Shown: in pieces, positions 24,682 through 33,979 of the stretch
Layout of the letters: every line of letters begins with the position of its first letter
Position numbering within the stretch: position 1 is the stretch's first letter
Source: Hyphomicrobium_A sp963759735
GTDB lineage: Bacteria > Pseudomonadota > Alphaproteobacteria > Rhizobiales > Hyphomicrobiaceae
Direction: 5' to 3'
Length of the DNA stretch: 64,000 nucleotides
NCBI GenBank assembly: GCA_963759735.1
Contig: CAVXAF010000001.1
Coordinates: 434,001-498,000 of the forward strand
Program-made: the position numbers and the translations under genes
Notes under the pieces: model-generated
The model's database searches: none
Told to the model about the DNA's origin: nothing
Seen by the model: the letters and a program-made list of their open reading frames with translations, nothing else

Positions 24682-26529
24682 ATGTCCTCACCTGTAAGCA
24701 ACGAAATGAAGAAACGCATCCAGGAGTTCGACTGGGGCTCGACGCCGGTCGGGCCGCTCGACGCTTGGCCTTCGAGCCTCAGGTGCGCCGTGGACCTCAT
24801 CACGGCGACGCCAGTGCCGATGGTCCTGCTGTGGGGTCAGCAAGGCATAATGATCTACAACGACGGCTATGCGGCCTTCGCCGGCGCACGCCATCCCCTG
24901 CTGCTGGGGCAACCCGTCGCCGATGGCTGGCCGGAGATCGCCGACTTCAATCGCCGCGTGGTCGACTGTGTGCTGGCCGGCGAGACGCTGTCCTTCCGCG
25001 ACAAGCATTTCAGCCTCAAGCGGCGCGGCGCTCTCGAGGATGTGTGGGTCAACCTCGACTATAGCCCGGTGCTCGACGACGACGGCAAACCCGGCGGCGT
25101 TCTCGCCATCGTGGTCGATACGACGCCATTCGTTTTCGCCGAACGCGCCCAGCGTGAAAGCGAATCGCGCTTTCGCACGTTGGCCGACAACATCGCCGCC
25201 TTCGCCTGGATGGCCGACGAAGCTGGCAGCATTTATTGGTACAACAAGCGCTGGTTCGACTACACGGGGCTGCCGTTCGAGGATGCAAAGCAATGGGGAT
25301 GGCCATTGCGCCAACACCCTGATCACGCCGATCGCGTCCTGGAGCGCATCAATCGCTGTCTGACCACCGGCGAAGTGTGGGAAGACACATTCCCCCTCAA
25401 GGGCCGCGATGGCGTCTATCGCTGGTTCCTGTCGCGCGCCATGCCGATTCGCGACGACGCCGGCAACGTCATCCGCTGGTTTGGCACCAACACTGACATC
25501 ACCGAACACCTTGAGGAGGCGGAGAAGAACGCGCAGCTCGCCACCATCGTGGCCACCTCCGCCGATGCCATCATCTCCATGTCGAACGAGGGCACGATCC
25601 AATCCTGGAATCCTGGGGCGGAGCGCATGTTCGGCTATACGGCCGATGAGGTAATCGGCGAGTCGGAGCGACTGCTGTTCCCCGAAGGCGCCGAAGCTGA
25701 GTTTGACGACAAGTACGCCCACTTGCGGCACGGCGAGCATGTACTGCGTGACACGGTGCGCAGGCGCAAGGACGGAAGCATGCTCGACGTGGCCATCAAT
25801 GCCGCTCCCATGCGGCGTCCCGACGGGCATATTTTTGGATTCTCCGCGGTGTTTCGAGATGTCACCGAACGCAAGCGGGTCGAGAAGCACCTGCGCATGG
25901 TGATGCGTGAACTCTCGCATCGCACCAAGAACCTTCTGGCGGTCATCGTCGCAATGGTCCGGCAGACCGCGCGCAACAGCACCGACGTGGCAGTGCTGCA
26001 GTCGCAGCTCATCCAGCGCCTGCAGAGCCTGTCGGCTTCGCACGACCTGCTGGTCGCGGAGGATTGGACCGGAGCCTCTCTCGAAGAGCTGATTCGCGCC
26101 GTGCTGCAGCCGTTCATCGGCTCCTCGTCGGACGCGCTGGAAACCGACGGTCAGTCGGTGTTCATCAATGCAACCGCTGCGCAGAACCTCGGCCTGGCTC
26201 TGCACGAGCTGGCCACCAACGCGGCGAAGTACGGCGCGCTGTCGACCTCGGGCGGGCGCGTGCGCATTTCGTGGGCCTTCGAACCGGACACGACCGACAC
26301 CCTACGACTGGTGCTTCGCTGGGACGAAAGCAATGGCCCGCGGGTCGAGCCGGCGAAGGTGAAGGGTTTTGGCCACGTAGTGATCGAGCGCGTCGTGGGT
26401 CAGGCGCTGAGCGCCCACGTTGAATATCTGTTCCCGCCCGAGGGCGTGCGCTGGTCGATCGCCATGCCGCTGGATTTCGTGGTCCGCTGGCGCAGCCAGA
26501 CCGCGACGCCCGAGCCGGCCGTAGGCTGA
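24682..26529 (+). CDS. cytosolic PAS-containing HWE-family sensor histidine kinase
   Basis: About 615 residues with no membrane segment. An N-terminal PAS-like domain typical of this family begins FDWGSTPVGPLDAWPSSLR. Two further PAS/PAC units follow (TLADNIAAFAWMADEAGSIY...WFGTNTDITEH; ATSADAIISMSNEGTIQSWN...AVFRDVTERKR). The HWE domain has His in MRELSHRTKNLLAVIV, N-box HELATNAAKYGALS and W-x-E in LRWDESNGP. It probably feeds the PhyR-NepR-EcfG switch with a cytoplasmic signal such as redox or a ligand. The ATG at 24682 is chosen; 24706 is also possible. Confidence 0.88.
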   Translation: MSSPVSNEMKKRIQEFDWGSTPVGPLDAWPSSLRCAVDLITATPVPMVLLWGQQGIMIYNDGYAAFAGARHPLLLGQPVADGWPEIADFNRRVVDCVLAGETLSFRDKHFSLKRRGALEDVWVNLDYSPVLDDDGKPGGVLAIVVDTTPFVFAERAQRESESRFRTLADNIAAFAWMADEAGSIYWYNKRWFDYTGLPFEDAKQWGWPLRQHPDHADRVLERINRCLTTGEVWEDTFPLKGRDGVYRWFLSRAMPIRDDAGNVIRWFGTNTDITEHLEEAEKNAQLATIVATSADAIISMSNEGTIQSWNPGAERMFGYTADEVIGESERLLFPEGAEAEFDDKYAHLRHGEHVLRDTVRRRKDGSMLDVAINAAPMRRPDGHIFGFSAVFRDVTERKRVEKHLRMVMRELSHRTKNLLAVIVAMVRQTARNSTDVAVLQSQLIQRLQSLSASHDLLVAEDWTGASLEELIRAVLQPFIGSSSDALETDGQSVFINATAAQNLGLALHELATNAAKYGALSTSGGRVRISWAFEPDTTDTLRLVLRWDESNGPRVEPAKVKGFGHVVIERVVGQALSAHVEYLFPPEGVRWSIAMPLDFVVRWRSQTATPEPAVG

Positions 26530-26688
26530 GGGAGGATCGAGGATTGTCCGCGACGACCGCCCCTCGGTCGCAATGTCTGCGCTCGCAGGCTTAAATCTGG
26601 AGCTTCCATGGTCCGCGCAAACGGTTCGACTTGCTCGTAGGGCCGCCATGGCATTCAATCGGGCGACCCCGCAACCGAACCCTACCCA

Positions 26689-28407
26689 ATGACCGATCAC
26701 ACTGACGCGCCTGCTGCGCCCGACATCCAGGCCGAGTTGCGGTTCGCCGAGACGCAGATCTCGACCATTCTGGCCATCGCCGCTGACGCCATCATCTCGC
26801 TCAACGAGCACATGCAGATCATGGTGTTCAACGATGGCGCCTCGGCCATGTTCGGCTACGCCAAGGACGAGATCATCGGTCAGCCGCTCGACCTGCTTAT
26901 CCCCGAGCGCTTTCGCCCTACCCATCATCAGCATGTCGCCGGCTTCGCCGACTCGCCGGTGGCGGCCCGCAAGATGGGCGAGCGGCAGGAGATCTTCGCG
27001 CGCCGCAAGGACGGCAGCGAGTTTCCGGCCGAAGCATCCATCGCCAAACAGGAGATCGGCGGGCGGCACATCTTCATGGTCGTGCTGCGCGATGTCACCG
27101 AGCGCAAGCGGGCCCAGGCCGAACTGGCGGAGGCCAACACCGATCTGGAACGACGCGTTGCCGAGCGCACGCGCGAGTTGGAGGCCGCCGTCAAGCGCCG
27201 CGAAGAGGCGCAGGCGGCGCTCATCCAGGCCCAGCGCATGGAAGCATTCGGCCAGCTCACTGGCGGCGTTGCCCACGATTTCAACAACCTGCTGACCATC
27301 GTCACCGGCAACCTCGAGCTGCTCGGCGAGGCGACGGAAGCTCCGGCCTCGCGCAAGCTGCTGAAGCGCGCCGCCGACGCCGCCGATATGGGAGCCGCTC
27401 TCACCAAAAGGCTACTGACCTTCGCCCGCCGCCGCCGCCTGTCTCCACAGGTGCTCGATCTCAACGAGCTGGTGCTGGGACTGATGGAAATCCTCAAGCG
27501 CTCGCTCGGCGAGCCGATAACCCTGACGACGATGCTGGCCGGCAATCTCTGGAAGACCAAAGTCGATCCGAGCGAGGTCGAGAACGCTATTCTCAACCTC
27601 GCCATCAACGCGCGCGACGCCATGCCCAGGGGCGGCGATCTCGTCATTGAGACGCGCAACGTGTCGGACAAAGAGCTGCCCTTCGACAGCGCCGGCCGAG
27701 CTTTCGTACTCCTGTCGGTCACCGACACCGGCGAAGGCATGCGGCCCGAGGTGATGGAGCGTGCCTTCGAGCCGTTCTTTACCACCAAGGAGCCGGGGCG
27801 CGGTACAGGCCTCGGACTGAGCACCGTGTACGGGTTCGCCGTGCAATCGGGCGGTCACGCGATCATCGACAGCCAAGCCGGCAGCGGCACCACGGTCAGT
27901 CTCTACCTGCCGCGCGCCGAAGCTGCTGTGCAGGAGCCGGCTCAACAGCCGTCGGAGGCGGTGCCGCTGGCCGAGGACAGCGAGGTGGTGCTGGTCGTCG
28001 AGGATAACGCGGAGGTCCGCGAGCTGACCCTGCAGCGCGTGGAGGGGCTCGGCTACGTGGCGCTCGAGGCCGATAGCGGACCTGCGGCCGTCCGCATTCT
28101 GCAAAGCGGCGAGCACGTCGATCTGGTGTTGAGCGATATCGTCATGGCCGGCGGCATGTCGGGCTATGACGTCGCCCGATGGATCGGCGAGCACGCGCCG
28201 GCTGTGAAGGTGGTCCTGACCACCGGCTATGCGGCAGAGGAAGCACGCCACGATCCAGCGGCCTCGGGAGCGACGTCGATCCTGCGCAAACCCTACAAGC
28301 GCGCTGAGCTGGCGGTGGCACTGCGCGACGGCCTGCGCGCGCCCGGCGTTCTAAAGCCCTCTTCACCGAGCCAGCGAAGACGTAACCGACGCCGCGCACC
28401 GTCTTGA
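26689..28407 (+). CDS. PAS-containing hybrid histidine kinase
   Basis: 572 residues. A PAS domain (ILAIAADAIISLNEHMQIMV...MVVLRDVTERKR) is followed by a coiled-coil linker, then HisKA with the acceptor His in LTGGVAHDFNNLLTIV. The ATPase domain has AILNLAINARDAMP, TDTGEGM and GRGTGLGLSTVYGF. The C-terminal receiver (VVLVVEDNAEVRELTLQRVE; Asp in LVLSDIVMAGG; Lys in ILRKPYKRAEL) completes a hybrid kinase. The last 20 residues (SPSQRRRNRRRAPS) look non-homologous and run antisense into the convergent response-regulator gene, so the true stop may differ. Confidence 0.87.
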   Translation: MTDHTDAPAAPDIQAELRFAETQISTILAIAADAIISLNEHMQIMVFNDGASAMFGYAKDEIIGQPLDLLIPERFRPTHHQHVAGFADSPVAARKMGERQEIFARRKDGSEFPAEASIAKQEIGGRHIFMVVLRDVTERKRAQAELAEANTDLERRVAERTRELEAAVKRREEAQAALIQAQRMEAFGQLTGGVAHDFNNLLTIVTGNLELLGEATEAPASRKLLKRAADAADMGAALTKRLLTFARRRRLSPQVLDLNELVLGLMEILKRSLGEPITLTTMLAGNLWKTKVDPSEVENAILNLAINARDAMPRGGDLVIETRNVSDKELPFDSAGRAFVLLSVTDTGEGMRPEVMERAFEPFFTTKEPGRGTGLGLSTVYGFAVQSGGHAIIDSQAGSGTTVSLYLPRAEAAVQEPAQQPSEAVPLAEDSEVVLVVEDNAEVRELTLQRVEGLGYVALEADSGPAAVRILQSGEHVDLVLSDIVMAGGMSGYDVARWIGEHAPAVKVVLTTGYAAEEARHDPAASGATSILRKPYKRAELAVALRDGLRAPGVLKPSSPSQRRRNRRRAPS

Positions 28408-29086
28408 CCAGCGTCGGGCGCTCGCTTTCCGGCTCGAGCTTCTTGCGCAGGCGTGCAACCAGCGCGTCGATCGAGCGATCCATCGGCGTCCAGTCGTGCC
28501 CCTTCAAGAGATCCATCAGCTCATCGCGCGACAACACGCGGCCGGGCTTCTGAACGAACAGCACCAGCAGATTGAATTCGGCTGTGGTGAGTTCGCGACG
28601 CTCGCCTGCGGGGTCAAGCACCTCGCGGCGCGGCAGATCCACCACCCACCCGTCAAAGCCGTAGCGTTGCCCTGACTCGGCCGGCGATGCACCCTCCGCA
28701 GCAGCGCTGCCCGTATAGCGGCGCAGCACGGCGCGTACGCGCGCGATGACCTCGCGCATGAGGAACGGCTTGGGGATGTAGTCGTCGGCACCGAGTTCCA
28801 GACCGACGATGCGGTCGACCGCATCTCCCTTGCCGGTGATCATGATGATCGGTGTGTTCTTGGTGGCGCGAAGCTCGCGGGCCACCTTGAGCCCGTCATC
28901 GCCGCCTAGCTTCAGGTCGAGGGTGATGAGGCTGACCGGGTGCCTGTCGATGAGCTGCATGGCTTGGCGACCGTCACTGGCTTCGATCACCGCAAAGCCT
29001 TCTCCCTCAAGACCGGTGCGCAGCAGTGCGCGCACTTCAGGCTCGTCGTCAACGATGAGGATTGTTTGCTGATCGCCTGAGGACAT
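28142..29086 (-). CDS. OmpR-family response regulator (3' end probably frame-shifted)
   Basis: Receiver domain (TILIVDDEPEVRALLRTGLE; Asp in LITLDLKLGGDDG; Lys in YIPKPF) followed by an OmpR-type winged helix (RRELTTAEFNLLVLFVQKPG, SIDALVARLRKKLE, LVKTVRGVGYVFAG). Homology ends near 28370. The remaining ~70 residues are Arg/Pro-rich and antisense to the hybrid kinase's receiver. Removing one G near 28374-28375 would end the protein at VFAAR with a stop at 28363, a normal length of about 240 residues, so a one-base insertion is likely. It is probably the partner of the convergent kinase. Confidence 0.85.
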   Translation of the reverse strand: MSSGDQQTILIVDDEPEVRALLRTGLEGEGFAVIEASDGRQAMQLIDRHPVSLITLDLKLGGDDGLKVARELRATKNTPIIMITGKGDAVDRIVGLELGADDYIPKPFLMREVIARVRAVLRRYTGSAAAEGASPAESGQRYGFDGWVVDLPRREVLDPAGERRELTTAEFNLLVLFVQKPGRVLSRDELMDLLKGHDWTPMDRSIDALVARLRKKLEPESERPTLVKTVRGVGYVFAGSVKRALERRARAGRRAVPPPAQRACRVCAGSTSLPRPLDRGVLPLPHSRWSGPPSQPARARRSIGRRHSPTCRRP

Positions 29087-29213
29087 TTGGCTGCGTTCGG
29101 GCCGGGTGAACGTCGGACTTTGTTACATGCTGTCACACAAGCGCACACTGGGGTCAAACCCCAGCGACGCTCGGAAGCTAGTTTGGTAGCGATTTGACCA
29201 TTCGAGATCTAAG

Positions 29214-29606
29214 GTGACGCTGGTGCCGGAAGAATTGCCCAACGGGATGCAAGGTGCGTGCGGGGCGTGCAAAAATGGCAACCGGCCACGCCCGCGGTTT
29301 GTCATTGCGGTGTTTTCCGATTCAGCGCTCGCCGACGGCGCAGCCGAGCGCCTGCGTTGCGGCACGGCCGACCGGGTGAGTATCCTGTCGAACTCGCTGC
29401 CGGTGCTTGCCCACGATCTCGATGGCTTTCCCGCGCTCGCCTGCGGCCGGCTCTACCGGCAGATAACTCACCACTTGGACGCAGGGGCATCGATCGTGGT
29501 CATCGACGTGCAGAGCCCCGAGCAGCAGCTCGGCATATCGCGCGTACTGCTGGAATCAAAATGCGACCTACTGCTCACGCATGACGGAACCCGTCACGTC
29601 GACTGA
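29214..29606 (+). CDS. hypothetical protein
   Basis: 130 residues, not recognised. The start has a Cys pair (GACGACK). The rest alternates beta strands and helices (RPRFVIAVFSDSALADGAAE, ASIVVIDVQSPEQQLGISRV), suggesting a small Rossmann-like fold. The GTG start is uncertain; an ATG at 29247 is also in frame. It converges on the cco operon. Confidence 0.45.
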   Translation: MTLVPEELPNGMQGACGACKNGNRPRPRFVIAVFSDSALADGAAERLRCGTADRVSILSNSLPVLAHDLDGFPALACGRLYRQITHHLDAGASIVVIDVQSPEQQLGISRVLLESKCDLLLTHDGTRHVD

Positions 29607-29645
29607 CGATTCAGCGCCGTTCCAAAATCAAGACCGAACCGGGCG

Positions 29646-29804
29646 TCAGGGGGCTTTCGGGCCCGGCTCATCGTCTTGTATGGCGCGCCAACCGGCGCCC
29701 TCGAGGTCCTCGAACTGGCCTGATCGCAGCGCCCATAGCAAGGCGATGAGCGCCAGCAGACCGATAAACAGCGCGCAGGGGATGAGCCAGGCGAGCGAAG
29801 TCAT
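29646..29804 (-). CDS. ccoS: cbb3 oxidase maturation protein CcoS
   Basis: A 52-residue protein. One membrane helix (WLIPCALFIGLLALIALLWA) and the characteristic CcoS ending RSGQFEDLEGAGWRAIQDD. CcoS is needed for insertion of cofactors into cbb3 oxidase subunit I. Its ATG overlaps the ccoI stop (ATGA), and it is the last gene of the cco operon. Confidence 0.88.
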   Translation of the reverse strand: MTSLAWLIPCALFIGLLALIALLWALRSGQFEDLEGAGWRAIQDDEPGPKAP

Positions 29805-31999
29805 GCTGCTTTCACCTTGGCGAGAGACAACCTGCGGACGCGCAACCAGAGCGCATTGCCGGTCACCGCGATGGAGGATAGCGACATGGCCAGCGCGGCG
29901 ATCAGCGGGGTGACATATCCCGCCATCGCCAACGGCACCGACACGACGTTGTACGCGATGGCGATGGCGAAGTTCTCCAGCGCCATGCGTTGCGCGGCTT
30001 GCGCGACCTTCAGCACCTCAACGATCGGAGCAAGGCGCTCGCCCTGGAACACGGCGTCGGATGCTGTCTGACTCGCATCGGCCGCCGTCGATGGCGACAG
30101 GGACGCATGCGCCGCGGCCAATGCCGGCGCATCGTTGAGGCCATCGCCAACCATCAGAACTTTGCGACCTTCGCGCTTCAAGGCCGCAAGACGCGCGATC
30201 TTCCCGTCGGGGCGGACTTCGGCCGCCCACTCGTTGATGCCGAGGGCGAGCGCCGCGGCGCTGACAGCCTGCACTCGGTCGCCGGATAGCAGACAGACGC
30301 GATAGCCGGCATGGCGCAGGACCGCCACAATGGCGGCTGCGTCGGAGCGCAACGCATCGTCAAAGTGCATCGCCACGGGCGCCGCCTCGCCATCACGGAA
30401 CCACAGTGACGCGGCTTCGGAACCGGCTGCCTCTCCCAGTACCCAGTCGGCCGAGCCGAGCCGGCGTTTGCCCGATGACAGGCCGCTGCCGGGTACTTCG
30501 ACGACATCGCCCGCAACGGCGAAGGGAATGCCGCGCTCGTTTGCGGTGCGCACGACCGCGCGCGAATAGGGATGGCGGCTGGCGATGGCAAGCGAAGCCG
30601 CCGCAGCAAGCGTCGCATCGTCGATCGAGTCAGCATTGGCGAGCGATGGCTCGCCGCGGGTGAGCGTTCCCGTCTTGTCGAAGACGACGGTGTCCACCTC
30701 GGCCAGCCGCTCCAGTCCGTCGGCTGCCTTGACGATGACGCCCTGCGCGAACAGCCGCCCTGCTGCAGCGACCTGCACAGCGGGAACGGCGAGTGCCAAA
30801 GCACATGGGCAGGTGATGATGAGCACGGCGATGGCGTAGGTGAGCGAGGCCTCAAGGCCACCGCCAACGAGTAGCCAGCCGGCCAGGGTCGCGGCGCCGA
30901 GGATGTGCACGGCGGGTGCGTAGACTCGCGCAGCACGATCGGCGAGCCGCACGTAATGACCGCGTCCCTGCTCAGCAGCCTGCACCAATCGAGCGATGTC
31001 GGCCAAAAGCGTGGTGTCGTCGGTCGCCGTCGCTTCGATGATGACGACATTACCGAGATTGACTGTGCCCGCATGCACCACATCGCCGGGGCCCGCCTGG
31101 CGCGGCACCGACTCGCCGGTAATCAGACTTGTATCGACCTGCGTCGACCCGCTTCGCACCCGGCCGTCAACGGGTATGCGCTCGCCCGGCGGCACTTGCA
31201 CGCGCATGCCGGGCGACAGCGCCCGCGCAGGCAGCCGCTGCACGGTGCCGTCGGCACTCACGACGTCCGCCCATAGTGCTTTGAGGCCGATCAGGTTCGC
31301 GGCGGCGCCGTGCGCGCGCACGCGGACCTTCTCATCGAGATAGCGGCCGATGAGCAGAAAAAAGGTGAGCGAGATGGCGGCGTCGAAATATACCTGATCG
31401 GTGCCGCGAATAGTCTGAAACAGGCTCATGCTGAGTGCTAGAATGATGCCAAGCGAAATCGGTACGTCCATATTCATGTGGCGGGCGCGCAAGGCGCTGA
31501 GCGCCGAGCGAAAGAATGGCTGCGCGGCATATACGGTGGCCGGCATGGCGAAGAGCGCCGACAGCCAGTGGAACAGATCAGTCGCTGAACTGTCCATGTC
31601 GGTGACGGCGCCGAACCACACCACTTCTGACAGGAGCATGACGTTGGCGGCGGCAAATCCGGCCACCCCCAGACGTCGCAAAAGATCGTCGGCTCGTTCT
31701 GCGGCGCCGTCATCGGCGTCGCCGACCAATTCGGCGGCGCGATAGCCGCTGCGCTGCAGAGCCTCGATGAGTTGCTGCGGTTGCGCCAGATCTGCGTCGC
31801 ATGTGACAGACACCCGCCTGGCGGCTAGATTGACGCGCGCCGATGCAACGCCCGGCGACGCCAGCAGCGCACGCTCGATACGCCCCATGCAGCTGCCGCA
31901 CGTCATGTTCTCGACAATGAGCTGAACGGTCTGGGCGGCCGGCAAGGCTTGGTTGCCAGCGCCGGGTTCTATGGCCGCGAGCGTCAAGGCCCGATCCAT
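29801..31999 (-). CDS. ccoI: cation-translocating P-type ATPase CcoI (copper supply to cbb3 oxidase)
   Basis: About 732 residues. N-terminal heavy-metal domain with MTCGSC, six to eight membrane helices, the metal-transport CPC motif in IITCPCALALAVP, the phosphorylation site DKTGTLTRGEP, an HP motif in SRHPYSRAVV and the hinge MVGDGLNDAPALAAA. It belongs to the CopA2/FixI P1B group, which exports Cu across the membrane for assembly of the CcoN copper-heme centre. The start is the ATG giving MDRALTL, overlapping ccoH by 16 bases. Confidence 0.95.
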   Translation of the reverse strand: MDRALTLAAIEPGAGNQALPAAQTVQLIVENMTCGSCMGRIERALLASPGVASARVNLAARRVSVTCDADLAQPQQLIEALQRSGYRAAELVGDADDGAAERADDLLRRLGVAGFAAANVMLLSEVVWFGAVTDMDSSATDLFHWLSALFAMPATVYAAQPFFRSALSALRARHMNMDVPISLGIILALSMSLFQTIRGTDQVYFDAAISLTFFLLIGRYLDEKVRVRAHGAAANLIGLKALWADVVSADGTVQRLPARALSPGMRVQVPPGERIPVDGRVRSGSTQVDTSLITGESVPRQAGPGDVVHAGTVNLGNVVIIEATATDDTTLLADIARLVQAAEQGRGHYVRLADRAARVYAPAVHILGAATLAGWLLVGGGLEASLTYAIAVLIITCPCALALAVPAVQVAAAGRLFAQGVIVKAADGLERLAEVDTVVFDKTGTLTRGEPSLANADSIDDATLAAAASLAIASRHPYSRAVVRTANERGIPFAVAGDVVEVPGSGLSSGKRRLGSADWVLGEAAGSEAASLWFRDGEAAPVAMHFDDALRSDAAAIVAVLRHAGYRVCLLSGDRVQAVSAAALALGINEWAAEVRPDGKIARLAALKREGRKVLMVGDGLNDAPALAAAHASLSPSTAADASQTASDAVFQGERLAPIVEVLKVAQAAQRMALENFAIAIAYNVVSVPLAMAGYVTPLIAALAMSLSSIAVTGNALWLRVRRLSLAKVKAA

Positions 32000-32496
32000 A
32001 CGCGCCTCCGTGCCTCGTATGCGGGAATGCCGCTCGCGACATCGTAGGCTGTCAGATCGATGATCCATGCGCCATCGCCTGCGTCGGGAAGGGCGGCCTC
32101 ATAGACGCCGTCCGCAGTCTCGGCGAGTTCGAGGGTCGCGTCGAAACGGTCGGTGGCCGGACGCCCCACCTGGGCCACCAGCCGCTTGCCCGTGATCGCT
32201 ACATCGGATTCGTCGCGCAGCGCGACTCGCAGATGAGGAGGCGCGCCGCCGATCACCACGGTGTCTTTCCAACCGGCGCGTGCCTGCTCAGCGTCGCGGG
32301 CGATGCGGTCGTTGTATGCCAGACCCTTCTTGTAAGCGTCCTGGGTCTCCAGGCCGCCAAATGTCGAGACAGCCTGATAGATCATGTAGCCGTCGACCGC
32401 GAAGACAGTGGCGAAGAACGCAAAAAAGATAATCACCACATGCCGGCCGTGCAGGCCGCGCGCACCAGCCGCGCGCGGCTTTGGGATTTCACTCAT
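31984..32496 (-). CDS. ccoH: FixH/CcoH cbb3 oxidase assembly protein
   Basis: About 170 residues: an N-terminal membrane helix (VVIIFFAFFATVFAVDGYMI) and a periplasmic beta-rich domain (YNDRIARDAEQARAGWKDTV, DGAWIIDLTAYDVASG), as in FixH. It stabilises the assembly intermediate of cbb3 oxidase. The ATG overlaps the ccoG stop by 8 bases. Confidence 0.92.
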   Translation of the reverse strand: MSEIPKPRAAGARGLHGRHVVIIFFAFFATVFAVDGYMIYQAVSTFGGLETQDAYKKGLAYNDRIARDAEQARAGWKDTVVIGGAPPHLRVALRDESDVAITGKRLVAQVGRPATDRFDATLELAETADGVYEAALPDAGDGAWIIDLTAYDVASGIPAYEARRRVWIGP

Positions 32497-33946
32497 GATT
32501 GGGGCCCCGGAAGGCGGCGTCGTGGTAGGAGATCGACCCATCGGTGGCATCGATGACCGCGAGACGGAATGGCGTCGAGGCACCTTGGAGGCGATCGCGG
32601 ATGGCAGCCGGAACGGTCACCAGCACCTTCACGGCGCGCAGGTCATCGGGCGTCACGTCGACGACGGGGTCCTTGGCTGCAAAACCGACGACGGCCATGC
32701 CGGCACCATCGAGGCCGGAGAGCGCCAGGCGGAAACGCCGCGCATGGTGCTGCTTGTTGAGGATCTTCAGCGTGAAGCCGTTGCGCAGGCTGCCGTCCGA
32801 CAACTGCACGTACATCGGATTGCGGTCGTGCAGGACGCTGATCTCGAGCACGGCGCGATTGAGCCATGCGGCCGCCATCACGCCACCGACGAGCGCAATC
32901 AGCGTTAGATAGAGCAGCGTGCGCGGGCGGAACCATCGCACCGGAACTCGCGCCGCGCGCACGGGTGCATCGAGATTGCGGAACGTCTCGTACGAAATCA
33001 GCCCCTGCGGGCGGCCCACGCGCTGCATGATCTCATCGCACGCATCGATGCATAGTGCGCACTGGATGCACTCCAATTGCGAGCCGTCGCGAATGTCGAT
33101 GCCCATCGGGCAAACGCTCACGCACGCCGTGCAGTCGATGCAGTCGCCACGGCCCTCCCACGATTGCCCCTTCTTGTGGGGACCACGCGGCTCGCCCCGG
33201 TGATCGCGATAGGAGATGAGCAGCGAGTCGCGGTCGTACATGGCGCTCTGGATGCGCGGCCATGGGCACATATAGATGCATACCTGTTCGCGGGCGATGC
33301 CGCCGAGCAGGTACGTCGTCCCCGTGAACACGCCGAGGAACACGTAGGCGATCGTCGGCGCTTGGCCGCTGACGAGTTCGCTCATGAGCGTCGGCGCATC
33401 GCGAAAATAGAAGACGAAGGCACCCCCGGTTGCCACGGCGATCAACAGCCATGAGAGATGCGTGGCGGCCTTCTTCCAGATCTTTTCGAATGTCCACGGC
33501 CCATAATCGAGGCGCATGCGTGCATTGCGGTCGCCCTGCCAGAGGCGCTCGACCACGATCATCAGATCGGTCCACACCGTCTGCGGGCAGGTATAGCCGC
33601 ACCACATGCGTCCGGCGACGGCGGTCACGAGGAACAGCCCCAGAGCCGAAAGGATCAGCAGCCCAGTTACGTAATAAAGCTCTTGCGCCCATATTTCGAT
33701 CGGGCCGAAGAACATCCGCTGGTTGGCGAAGTCGAGCAGAAAGGCCTGATCGGGAAGGCTCGGTCCGCGCTCCCAGCGAAGCCACGGCAACAGATAGTAG
33801 ATGCCGAGCGTGACGGCCATAACCGCCCACTTGATCTTGCGAAACTTGCCGTGCGCCAGCTTGGGATAGATCTTGCGGCGACCGGAATAAGCCACTGCCT
33901 CGGATTGTCCGCTGGTCATGTCGCTCGGTCGGCTCAGCATGGTCAT
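32489..33946 (-). CDS. ccoG: CcoG/RdxA/FixG polyferredoxin for cbb3 oxidase assembly
   Basis: About 485 residues. Several membrane helices with the motif MWCGYTCPQTVW, then two ferredoxin-type [4Fe-4S] sites (CIDCTACVSVCPMGID; CIQCALCIDACDE) and a C-terminal Ig-like domain. CcoG is a membrane polyferredoxin that reduces copper for delivery to cbb3 oxidase. The ATG giving MTMLSRP is used. Confidence 0.95.
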   Translation of the reverse strand: MTMLSRPSDMTSGQSEAVAYSGRRKIYPKLAHGKFRKIKWAVMAVTLGIYYLLPWLRWERGPSLPDQAFLLDFANQRMFFGPIEIWAQELYYVTGLLILSALGLFLVTAVAGRMWCGYTCPQTVWTDLMIVVERLWQGDRNARMRLDYGPWTFEKIWKKAATHLSWLLIAVATGGAFVFYFRDAPTLMSELVSGQAPTIAYVFLGVFTGTTYLLGGIAREQVCIYMCPWPRIQSAMYDRDSLLISYRDHRGEPRGPHKKGQSWEGRGDCIDCTACVSVCPMGIDIRDGSQLECIQCALCIDACDEIMQRVGRPQGLISYETFRNLDAPVRAARVPVRWFRPRTLLYLTLIALVGGVMAAAWLNRAVLEISVLHDRNPMYVQLSDGSLRNGFTLKILNKQHHARRFRLALSGLDGAGMAVVGFAAKDPVVDVTPDDLRAVKVLVTVPAAIRDRLQGASTPFRLAVIDATDGSISYHDAAFRGPNHE

Positions 33947-33979
33947 GTGCGGCTCCCGCCGACGAAAACGCAAAGCGCG

